Part shown: in pieces, positions 1 to 5,067 of the stretch | Layout of the letters: every line of letters starts with the position of its first letter | How positions within the stretch are numbered: the first letter of the stretch is position 1 | Assembly: GCA_041166365.1 (NCBI GenBank) | Contig: JBEEFX010000270.1 | Span: forward strand, 1 to 5,518 | Source of the DNA: DASUCS01 sp041166365 | GTDB taxonomy: Bacteria; Actinomycetota; Acidimicrobiia; Acidimicrobiales; JACDCH01 | DNA length: 5,518 nucleotides | Direction: 5' to 3' | The notes under the pieces: model-generated | The model's input: the letters and a program-made list of their open reading frames with translations, nothing else | The model's database searches: none | What the model was told of the DNA's origin: nothing | Program-made: the position numbers and the translations under genes

Positions 1-34
1 ACTCAGGCGTCTACAAATTTGTAGACGCCTGAGT
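1..34. terminator. Perfect 34-bp palindrome, probable two-way terminator of the kinase gene
   Basis: The sequence equals its own reverse complement over all 34 bases, with an A/T-rich centre (AAATTT) and G+C-richer arms. As RNA it would form a stem of about 15 bp with a tight AAUU loop on either strand. It lies 19 bp beyond the stop codon of the leftward kinase gene, which suits a terminator. There is no T-tract on its right side, and the left side is outside the window. Alternatives are an operator for a dimeric regulator (the inner GTCTAC-AAATTT-GTAGAC is operator-like) or one copy of a dispersed palindromic repeat. The palindrome is certain; its role is inferred from position. Confidence 0.55.
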
Positions 35-53
35 GGGATTTCGACGGTGTGGG

Positions 54-1622
54 TCAGGCGCCGAAGGGCCAGGGGTCGGGGCGGAGGCCGACCGCGATGG
101 CCACCACCAGGGCGGTGACGATCCAGATCGTCAGGCCGAACGACGTGAGCGTGCCGTTGTCGAGCGAGCGAGCGAGCACCCGATCGCCGACCACCGCCGC
201 GCGGAACCGCACGCGGTCGCGGAACACCGGGACGGCGAGCATCACCGCGGACGTCGCGCCACCGACACGCAGCACCCATGACTCTGCGGTGAAGGTCGAG
301 GACACCGCGTTGAACAGCAGTGCGACGGCCACGGTCACACCCGCCACCAGCAGCGCGGGAACGCCGGCGTAACCGACGCGCCCGACGTTGCGCACGAAGC
401 GCATCGGGAGGTACGGCGGCAGTGCGGCGCGGTGGCGCCAGTGCATGCGATCACCGAGACGGCGCATTCGGACGAACACCATCGCGTCGCCGGCGGTCGC
501 GACCGCGGGCAGGACCACGAGCGCCAGCAGCGCGAAGGTGACCGCCGGAACGATCGCGCCCAATGCGGCGACGGTCGCGATCGCCGGGGCGATCACCTTG
601 GCGCGCCCCGGCACGACGGCTGATGGTGGCGCGATGGGCGCCGGCGGAGTGGGCATCGGCGGCGGGATGGGTATCGGCGGCGGCTGCGCTCCCGGAATGG
701 GCGCGGCGCCCGCGACCTGGGTCACCACGGGTGCGCCAATGCCCAGGCGCGAGAGGAACTCCTCCACCGTGCGCGGACGGTGGCTCGCGTCGAGCTCGAG
801 GCCGTCGAGCACGGCGTCGCTGACGATCTTCGAGACGGACGGATTCAACGCCCGCGGCGCGACGAAGGCCGCACCGCGCCGTTGACCTCCGAGGGCGACA
901 GGAGCGCGACCGGTGAGGGCGCAATACACCGTCGCGGCGAGACCGAACACGTCCGTGGGCGGTCCGCAACGCCCCTGGTGCTGATACTGCTCCGGCGCGG
1001 CATAGCCCGGTGTCAGGATGCGCGTCAGCGGTGTCGTGGCGTCGCCCGCGAACTCGCGCGCCAATCCGAAGTCGATCAGCACCACGCGCCCTTCGGGTGT
1101 GAGCACCACGTTCGTCGGGTTGAGGTCGCGGTGCAGCACGCCGGCGCTATGCAGCACGCTCAGTGCCTCACCGCAGCGCGCCGCCACCTCGAGCACCTGA
1201 GGCTCGGGCAACGGGCCGGCCCGCGCCACGACGAGCTGATGCAGCGTGCGCCCGTTGAGCAGTTCCATGACCAGGTAGGCCGTGCCCGCTTCCTCGAACA
1301 CCTCGTAGATGCGCACCACGCTGGGATGCGAGAAGCGAGCGAGCATCGCCCCTTCGCGCAGGAAACGCTCCTTCGCCGCCGCGAAGGCCTCGGCTTCGTG
1401 CGGCGGCGGCGTCAACACCCCGCCGACGCGCGTCACCCCGCCGAAGCAGAGCTCCTTGATGGCCACCTCGCGATGGAGGCGCCGGTCACCGGCCGCGTAC
1501 GTGATGCCGAAGCCGCCGCGGCCGAGCACCCGCCGAATCTCGAACCGGCCCTCTTGTCGGGTCGCGCCAGACGGCAGCTCGGTGGAGATAGCTGACGTCG
1601 GCGCGGGCGCGGTCTCGCTCAT
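54..1622 (-). CDS. Membrane-anchored serine/threonine protein kinase (Hanks type)
   Basis: This 522-residue protein should phosphorylate Ser/Thr residues of unknown targets at the inner face of the membrane. The kinase domain spans about residues 27-293. It shows the glycine loop LGRGGFG (33-39), the ATP-binding Lys56 in VAIKE, a probable helix-C Glu90, the catalytic loop HRDLNPTN (164-171, Asp166, Asn171), DFG (184-186), APE (209-211), Asp224 in DVFG and Arg282. The loop residue usually Lys, two after the catalytic Asp, is Asn168. Residues about 305-337 are a proline-rich linker. After it come hydrophobic stretches at about 341-377, 417-438, 450-467 and 492-513, suggesting four or five membrane passes with no large extracellular sensor such as PASTA. 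The ATG at 1622 leaves a short N-terminal tail before the domain. The gene is transcribed away from the VOC gene, about 30 bp apart. Kinase assignment is firm; topology is by eye. Confidence 0.95.
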   Translation of the reverse strand: MSETAPAPTSAISTELPSGATRQEGRFEIRRVLGRGGFGITYAAGDRRLHREVAIKELCFGGVTRVGGVLTPPPHEAEAFAAAKERFLREGAMLARFSHPSVVRIYEVFEEAGTAYLVMELLNGRTLHQLVVARAGPLPEPQVLEVAARCGEALSVLHSAGVLHRDLNPTNVVLTPEGRVVLIDFGLAREFAGDATTPLTRILTPGYAAPEQYQHQGRCGPPTDVFGLAATVYCALTGRAPVALGGQRRGAAFVAPRALNPSVSKIVSDAVLDGLELDASHRPRTVEEFLSRLGIGAPVVTQVAGAAPIPGAQPPPIPIPPPMPTPPAPIAPPSAVVPGRAKVIAPAIATVAALGAIVPAVTFALLALVVLPAVATAGDAMVFVRMRRLGDRMHWRHRAALPPYLPMRFVRNVGRVGYAGVPALLVAGVTVAVALLFNAVSSTFTAESWVLRVGGATSAVMLAVPVFRDRVRFRAAVVGDRVLARSLDNGTLTSFGLTIWIVTALVVAIAVGLRPDPWPFGA

Positions 1623-1630
1623 GGCGTGAG

Positions 1631-1656
1631 TGCATGCAAGGGTAGGCGGCGCATGC
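1631..1656. promoter_or_regulatory. Short divergent control region with two GCATGC palindromes
   Basis: Only about 30 bp separate the kinase start (1622, leftward) from the preferred VOC start (1653, rightward). The gap holds the 8-bp palindrome TGCATGCA (1631-1638), and a second GCATGC at 1651-1656 overlaps the VOC start codon; their centres lie 19 bp apart. On the minus strand TACCCT (1644 to 1639) fits a TAnnnT -10 element that would start the kinase mRNA about 10 nt before its ATG. No convincing -35 box is visible. A promoter for the VOC gene would have to lie inside the kinase 5' end. This is a weak, position-based call; GCATGC can occur by chance. Confidence 0.25.
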
Positions 1657-2285
1657 CCGCCCCAACGATCAGTGCCCTCGTCATCGCCGATCCGCCCGAG
1701 GCGTGGGCGGGCGCCGGATTCACCGTCGGCGTCGACGGCACGTGCGTGGTCGGCCAGGTCCGTCTGCAGCTCGTCGGTCGCGACGGCGACCGCAAGCGCA
1801 TCCAGTCGTGGTCGCTGCGAGGCGTACCCGAAGGCACCGAGTCGATCGACGGGCTCGCCACCACCACCTCTGACGAGCCGATGCCGTCACCCGTTACGCA
1901 CCCCAATGGGGCCGTGTTGATCGACCACGTCGTGATCATGTCGCCCGACGTCGACCGCACGATCACCGCGCTCAACGCCACCGGGCTCGAGACGCTCCGC
2001 ACCCGCCACGTCGATCCGGAGCAGTACGGCTTCGAGGCCCGGCAGACGTTCTTCCGCCTCGGTGAGGTGATCCTCGAACTGATCGGACCGAATGTGCCGC
2101 AGGGCGACGGGCCCGCGGCGTTCTTCGGGCTGGCCTACACGGTGTCCGACATCGACGCGCTGCCCGAGCTGTACGGCGAGCATCTCGGACGAACGAAGGA
2201 CGCCGTGCAACCCGGACGCCGCATCACCACGCTGCGCCACAAGGAGCTCGGCCTGTCCGTCGCCACGGCCTTCATGTCCCCCTGA
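1653..2285 (+). CDS. VOC / glyoxalase-like domain protein
   Basis: This 210-residue protein belongs to the vicinal-oxygen-chelate superfamily, which includes glyoxalases, dioxygenases and resistance proteins. The clear module starts near residue 88 with GAVLIDHVVI, then SPDVDRTITAL, FFRLGEVILELIG and the C-terminal AVQPGRRITTLRHKELGLSVATAF. His92 and Glu142 sit where metal ligands usually lie. Residues about 5-60 (ISALVIADPPEAW...GQVRLQLVGRD) look like a shorter, degenerate first VOC half, so the whole may be a two-module fold. I prefer ATG 1653: it follows AAGGGTAGG with suitable spacing, and the protein then begins right at the first strand. An in-frame GTG at 1626 would add nine basic residues (SACKGRRR) unlike the rest. 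It converges on the flavin reductase gene across a hairpin. The substrate cannot be told from sequence, and metal binding may be lost. Confidence 0.85.
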   Translation: MPAPTISALVIADPPEAWAGAGFTVGVDGTCVVGQVRLQLVGRDGDRKRIQSWSLRGVPEGTESIDGLATTTSDEPMPSPVTHPNGAVLIDHVVIMSPDVDRTITALNATGLETLRTRHVDPEQYGFEARQTFFRLGEVILELIGPNVPQGDGPAAFFGLAYTVSDIDALPELYGEHLGRTKDAVQPGRRITTLRHKELGLSVATAFMSP

Positions 2286-2293
2286 TCCTCGAC

Positions 2294-2342
2294 AACGTTT
2301 GGGCGATTCGGCGCGCTGGGCGCGCCGGAACGCCCAAACGTT
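2294..2342. terminator. Long hairpin between convergent genes, two-way terminator
   Basis: Arms AACGTTTGGGCG (2294-2305) and CGCCCAAACGTT (2331-2342) pair perfectly. Inside them the stem continues past an A/A mismatch (2306/2330), a T-A pair and a T-G wobble, then eight further pairs (2309-2316 with 2320-2327) to a three-base loop TGG. That is 23 stem positions with one mismatch. It starts 8 bp after the VOC stop and ends 14 bp before the 3' end of the opposing flavin reductase gene, so it can end both transcripts. The wobble is G-U only in the rightward RNA; the leftward RNA has A-C there, so the rightward fold is slightly better. There is no T-tract on either side, as is common for terminators in G+C-rich actinomycetes. 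Confidence 0.8.
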
Positions 2343-2356
2343 CGCCGGTGGACGGG

Positions 2357-2818
2357 TCAGGCGGGGTGGCCGGCATCGAGGCCGCGCACGGCTTGGAAGC
2401 CGAGTTGCTGCAAGGGATGCGCGTGTTGCTCTTCGGCGATCTCGATCACGAAGAGCTGGTGATCGCCGCCGTCCTCGACCGTGTCGAGCACGCGACCGAT
2501 GAGGCGATTCGGGATGCGATCGAGCAGCGGCAGACCGTCGGGCCCGGCCGTCCAGTCGCACTCCGCGAACTTGTCGACCTCGTCGCCGGTCTCCTCACCG
2601 AACAACTCGGCGACGTCCCGATCGGCGGTCGACGGGAAGTGCAACGCCAGCATCTGCGCGCCCGACGCAACGCCATAGGTGTGGTTGGCCTTCGAGATCC
2701 ACACCGCCCAACGCGCCGGATCGATGCTGCACTGGGTGTGGAACCCGACCAGGCAGCCGGAGCGCTCCCCGTCAGCAACCGTCGTGACGATGATCATCGG
2801 GTAGTCGAGCTCGCTCAT
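2357..2818 (-). CDS. Flavin reductase-like FMN-binding protein (DIM6/NTAB type)
   Basis: This 153-residue cytoplasmic protein resembles the flavin reductase-like split-barrel family, whose members bind FMN and reduce it with NAD(P)H or supply flavin to a partner oxygenase. The N-terminus YPMIIVTT, then GERSGCLVGFHTQCSIDPARWAVWISKANHTYGVA (18-51), is the family's flavin-binding core. FGEETGDEVDKF (73-84) and the C-terminal LGFQAVRGLDAGHP are also family-like as I remember it. I chose ATG 2818 (MSELDYPM) because homologues typically begin a few residues before YPM and a GGA lies 7 nt upstream. ATG 2830 (MDTLMSELDYPM) is also possible. A much longer open frame runs upstream to 3499, but that part is antisense to the gene at 2870-3475 and has no family resemblance. 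It is divergent from that gene. No dedicated monooxygenase partner is visible. Confidence 0.88.
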   Translation of the reverse strand: MSELDYPMIIVTTVADGERSGCLVGFHTQCSIDPARWAVWISKANHTYGVASGAQMLALHFPSTADRDVAELFGEETGDEVDKFAECDWTAGPDGLPLLDRIPNRLIGRVLDTVEDGGDHQLFVIEIAEEQHAHPLQQLGFQAVRGLDAGHPA

Positions 2819-2838
2819 GAGCGTGTCCATCGGGAACG

Positions 2839-2844
2839 AATGTA
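2839..2844 (-). promoter_or_regulatory. Candidate -10 element for the flavin reductase gene
   Basis: On the minus strand these bases read TACATT, a TAnnnT -10 match. Transcription would start near 2832, 14 nt before ATG 2818 and 2 nt before ATG 2830. No clear -35 element is seen at the expected distance. The support is position and a short motif only. Confidence 0.25.
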
Positions 2845-2853
2845 TGGCCGGGG

Positions 2854-2859
2854 TAACCT
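2854..2859 (+). promoter_or_regulatory. Candidate -10 element for the plus-strand gene cluster
   Basis: TAACCT matches the TAnnnT -10 pattern. Transcription would begin near 2866, about 4 nt before ATG 2870, which would give a nearly leaderless message. That would explain why there is no Shine-Dalgarno sequence close to that ATG. Upstream GGGAAC (2832-2837) sits about where a -35 element would be but does not match the housekeeping consensus. Confidence 0.3.
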
Positions 2860-2869
2860 GCCGCCGCAC

Positions 2870-3475
2870 ATGCTCGACCACGTCTTCACCGATGCCATCG
2901 GTGCCCTGCGCGACACATTCGAGAACGCGCTCCTCGAGCGGCAGGCCTTCGAGGAGCGGTTCCAGGCCGACGTCCTGCTCGGCGACCTCACGTGGGAGAC
3001 GAGCTACGGACTGCCCGGCGAGGGCAGTCCGCCCCGCGTCCGTGCCGACATCACCCTCGACTGGCCGACGTGGGCCCAGTCGGCCTACCGCTCCTGGTAC
3101 ATCGGTGAGCCCCTCGAAGAGGGTCCTCGGATCGAGATCGAGATCGTGCTGCGCATCCAGCGCATGGCCCAGCCGCCCGAAGCGTCCGCGCTCCTGGCCG
3201 TGCTCCCGCTGCAGAGTCCGTTGATCGGCGTCGAGTCCCTCGAGCGCACCGGCCCGACGATCGAGGCGATCTACGGCCACGATCTGACCGAGGCCGAGTA
3301 CGCGATCGAGGTCAGCTACGAGGGCAGTTACGAGCTCGACGAGGACACGCTCAAGGACGGCTCCGTGCTCGACCTGCACTTCGGTGCGATGGGCGGCTGG
3401 ATCTCGTCGACGCTCGTGAAGCTGGGCGACTTGAAGTTCGAGTTCCTGCCCCCCGATCCCGACGAAGAGGAGTAG
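2870..3475 (+). CDS. Acidic protein of unknown function
   Basis: I do not recognise this 201-residue protein. It is strongly acidic, ending DPDEEE, with no signal peptide or membrane segment, so it is probably cytoplasmic. Residues 1-33 look like an amphipathic helix (DAIGALRDTFENALLERQAFEERF). The rest has alternating strand-like stretches such as PRVRADITLDWP (55-66), GPRIEIEIVLRIQRM (85-99), ALLAVLPL (107-114), YAIEVSYEGSYEL (144-156) and SVLDLHFGAMGGW (165-177), suggesting a helix followed by a beta-rich domain. Tryptophans at 42, 65, 68, 76 and 177 may be core residues. ATG 2870 is preferred because a -10-like TAACCT lies just upstream. ATG 2840 would add MYGRGNLPPH, has GGGAA close by, and cannot be excluded. 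It opens the plus-strand cluster and ends 7 bp before the lactonase gene. The frame stays open leftward to 2348, but that part lies antisense to the flavin reductase. Confidence 0.8.
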   Translation: MLDHVFTDAIGALRDTFENALLERQAFEERFQADVLLGDLTWETSYGLPGEGSPPRVRADITLDWPTWAQSAYRSWYIGEPLEEGPRIEIEIVLRIQRMAQPPEASALLAVLPLQSPLIGVESLERTGPTIEAIYGHDLTEAEYAIEVSYEGSYELDEDTLKDGSVLDLHFGAMGGWISSTLVKLGDLKFEFLPPDPDEEE

Positions 3476-3482
3476 CGGCGCC

Positions 3483-4277
3483 GTGGAGCCCGAGGTCATC
3501 GCGTCCGGCTATCAACTCGTCGAAGGGCCGCGAGCCGACGGCGAGGGGGGCGTGTACTTCACCGACGCGTTGGGCGGCGGCGTGTACCGCTGGAGCGCCG
3601 GCGGTGTCGACACGATCGTGCCGAAGCGGCGCGGCGTCGGGGGACTGGCGTTGCACGCCGACGGTGGTGTCGTCGTCTCGGGACGCGATGTCACACACGT
3701 CTCGCCCGACGGCACGAACCGGTTGCTGTTCGCCGCGCCCGACGGCGTGACGGGCTTCAACGACATCTGCGCGACGAGCAACGGCTCGATCCTCGCCGGT
3801 GGGCTCCGCTTCATGCCGTTCACCGGAGAGGACCCGGTACCCGGTGCCTTCTGGCACGTCACGGCGGCGGAGCAGGCCGAGAACGTGCTCGAGGATGTCG
3901 AGTGGCCCAACGGCGTGGGCGATGCCGGCGACGGCATCTGGTGCTTCTGCGACTACAGCCGCGGCCGCGTCACGATCGTGATCGGCGATGATCGCCGGGT
4001 GATCACGACGCCGAGCGGTGAAGCCGATGGCCTGGCCTTCGACATCGACGGGGGTGTGTGGGTCGCGCAGCCGCGCGCGCAGTCACTCGTGCGCATCCTC
4101 CTCGACGACGGCAGGGTCGACCAGATCATCGAGCTGCCGGGCGTGCAACCCGCGAGCCTGGCGTTCGATGGCGACGTCCTCTACGTCACGACGATCGCCA
4201 ACGACACGCGCTCGGGTGAGCTGCTGCGCATGGACGCGCCGGTTCCTGGGCGCCATCACCATCACGCAACGATCTGA
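3483..4277 (+). CDS. SMP-30 / gluconolactonase-like family hydrolase
   Basis: This 264-residue protein belongs to the SMP-30/gluconolactonase/LRE six-bladed propeller family, which hydrolyses sugar or other lactones (and sometimes esters) with one divalent metal at the propeller centre. The likely metal ligands are all present in family context: Glu14 in LVEGPR, Asn143 in EWPNGVG and Asp182 in EADGLAFD. GFNDI (91-95) matches the substrate-side RxND region. Repeated blade motifs occur, e.g. GGVYFTDALGGGVYRW, DGIWCFCDYSRGRV and GGVWVAQPRAQSLVRI. The start is GTG 3483, with GAGGAG at 3467-3472 inside the end of the upstream gene. No signal peptide is seen, so it is cytoplasmic. The protein ends RHHHHATI. 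It is probably co-transcribed with its neighbours on both sides; its stop overlaps the ribosome site of the next gene. The family is firm, the true substrate unknown. Confidence 0.92.
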   Translation: MEPEVIASGYQLVEGPRADGEGGVYFTDALGGGVYRWSAGGVDTIVPKRRGVGGLALHADGGVVVSGRDVTHVSPDGTNRLLFAAPDGVTGFNDICATSNGSILAGGLRFMPFTGEDPVPGAFWHVTAAEQAENVLEDVEWPNGVGDAGDGIWCFCDYSRGRVTIVIGDDRRVITTPSGEADGLAFDIDGGVWVAQPRAQSLVRILLDDGRVDQIIELPGVQPASLAFDGDVLYVTTIANDTRSGELLRMDAPVPGRHHHHATI

Positions 4278-4281
4278 GGAG
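4276..4281 (+). promoter_or_regulatory. Shine-Dalgarno site that fixes the crotonase start
   Basis: GAGGAG lies 6 nt before ATG 4288 and overlaps the last two bases of the lactonase stop codon (TGAGGAG). This selects 4288 as the start over the longer upstream open frame that runs antiparallel-free but out of frame through the lactonase gene, and it suggests translational coupling of the two genes. Confidence 0.8.
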
Positions 4282-4287
4282 TCTGCA

Positions 4288-5067
4288 ATGACCGAAGTCG
4301 TACTCGTCGACGTCAGCGATCGCGTCGCAACGATCACCTTGAACCGGCCCGAGGCGCGCAACGCGTTGTCGACCGAGGTGCTGCGCGTGCTGCCGCGTGT
4401 CGTGCAGGAATGCGACGACCGCGACGACGTCGACGTGCTGATCCTCACCGGTGCCGACCCCGCCTTCTCGGCCGGCATCGACCTGAAGGAGCTGGGCTCA
4501 CGAAAGGGCAGCAACGAGAACGCCGCTCCCCCGAGGGATCGGCGCGGCCCGCTGTTCCCGACGGTGAAACCGCTCATCGGAGCGATCAACGGCGTGGCGG
4601 TCACCGGCGGCTTCGAGCTGGCGCTGGCCTGCGACTTCCTCATCGCCTCCGAGCGCGCTCGTTTCGCCGACACCCACTCGCGCGTCGGCATCCAGCCGGG
4701 CTGGGGACTGACCGTGCTGCTCGCCGAGGCCGTCGGGGTGCGCCGCGCCCGCGAGTTGAGTGCCACGGGCAACTTCCTCGACGCGCCGACCGCGCTCACG
4801 TGGGGACTCGTGAACCACGTGGTGCCCCACGAGGAGCTGTTGCCGTTCTGCCGTCAGCTCGCGGCCGACATCGTCTCGAACGACCAGGCCGGTGTCCGCC
4901 AGATCCTGGCTACCTACGACGCGGGGTCGCTGACGACCGCTGACGAATGGTGGAACCTCGAGGTCAGTACGTCGCGCGAGTGGATGCAGAAGGGCGGCGG
5001 CTCGGGCGAGGAGGTCGAGCGACGCCGTGCGGCGATCATGGCTCGCGGCCGTGAGCAGGTGAACTGA
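4288..5067 (+). CDS. Enoyl-CoA hydratase/isomerase (crotonase) family protein
   Basis: This 259-residue protein has the usual length and order of a crotonase-fold enzyme, which acts on acyl-CoA thioesters in the cytoplasm, often in fatty-acid or ring-compound breakdown. Visible landmarks are ITLNRPEARNALS (16-28), the first oxyanion-hole region SAGIDLKEL (61-69), and NGVAVTGGFELALACDFLIAS (101-121), which carries the second oxyanion glycine and Glu110, equivalent to Glu144 of rat mitochondrial hydratase. FADTHSRVGIQPGWG (126-140) follows. By alignment to FGQPEILLGTIPG the second catalytic Glu (Glu164 in rat) is His130. This THxRVGxxPGWGL pattern is one I associate with an actinobacterial EchA-like subgroup, so it may be a normal subgroup trait and the reaction may not be simple hydration. 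ATG 4288 has a strong ribosome site. It lies 10 bp after the lactonase gene and directly abuts the lipoprotein gene. Confidence 0.93.
   Translation: MTEVVLVDVSDRVATITLNRPEARNALSTEVLRVLPRVVQECDDRDDVDVLILTGADPAFSAGIDLKELGSRKGSNENAAPPRDRRGPLFPTVKPLIGAINGVAVTGGFELALACDFLIASERARFADTHSRVGIQPGWGLTVLLAEAVGVRRARELSATGNFLDAPTALTWGLVNHVVPHEELLPFCRQLAADIVSNDQAGVRQILATYDAGSLTTADEWWNLEVSTSREWMQKGGGSGEEVERRRAAIMARGREQVN
5057..5061 (+). promoter_or_regulatory. Ribosome site supporting the TTG start of the lipoprotein gene
   Basis: AGGTG, inside the last codons of the crotonase gene, lies about 6-7 nt before TTG 5068. The stop TGA (5065-5067) is immediately before the TTG in the same frame, so no earlier start is possible. 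The next in-frame start-like codon (TTG 5098) would cut the signal peptide in half. Confidence 0.6.

Noticed and set aside
161..176. Four tandem CGAG units inside the kinase gene, a possible slippage repeat
   Set aside because: Only four units, in a G+C-rich coding region near the 3' end, encoding a plausible LARSL stretch. This is too short to argue for phase variation without strain comparison.
655..683. Repeated ATCGGCGGCGG (655-665 and 673-683)
   Set aside because: Explained by the proline-rich linker of the kinase (repeating IPPP-like codons on the minus strand), not an independent DNA repeat.
780..1595. 271-residue plus-strand open frame antisense to the kinase
   Set aside because: His/Arg/Glu-rich shadow of the kinase coding strand, with no family resemblance.
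1626..1652. GTG 1626 as the VOC start
   Set aside because: It would add a basic SACKGRRR stretch without family resemblance and would leave 3 bp to the divergent kinase start. ATG 1653 has a better ribosome site.
2357..3499. A 380-residue minus-strand open frame and a 375-residue plus-strand open frame (2348-3475) that overlap almost completely antisense
   Set aside because: Each contains one real gene: flavin reductase at the minus-strand end (2357-2818) and the acidic protein at the plus-strand end (2870-3475). The extensions have low-complexity, Arg/Asp/Leu-rich shadow composition and no family resemblance; they arise from high G+C with few stops.
4018..4287. Upstream extension of the crotonase frame into the lactonase gene
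   Set aside because: Its sequence is Ser/Arg/Thr-rich nonsense in another frame of the lactonase gene. ATG 4288 has a strong GAGGAG site and matches the family N-terminus.
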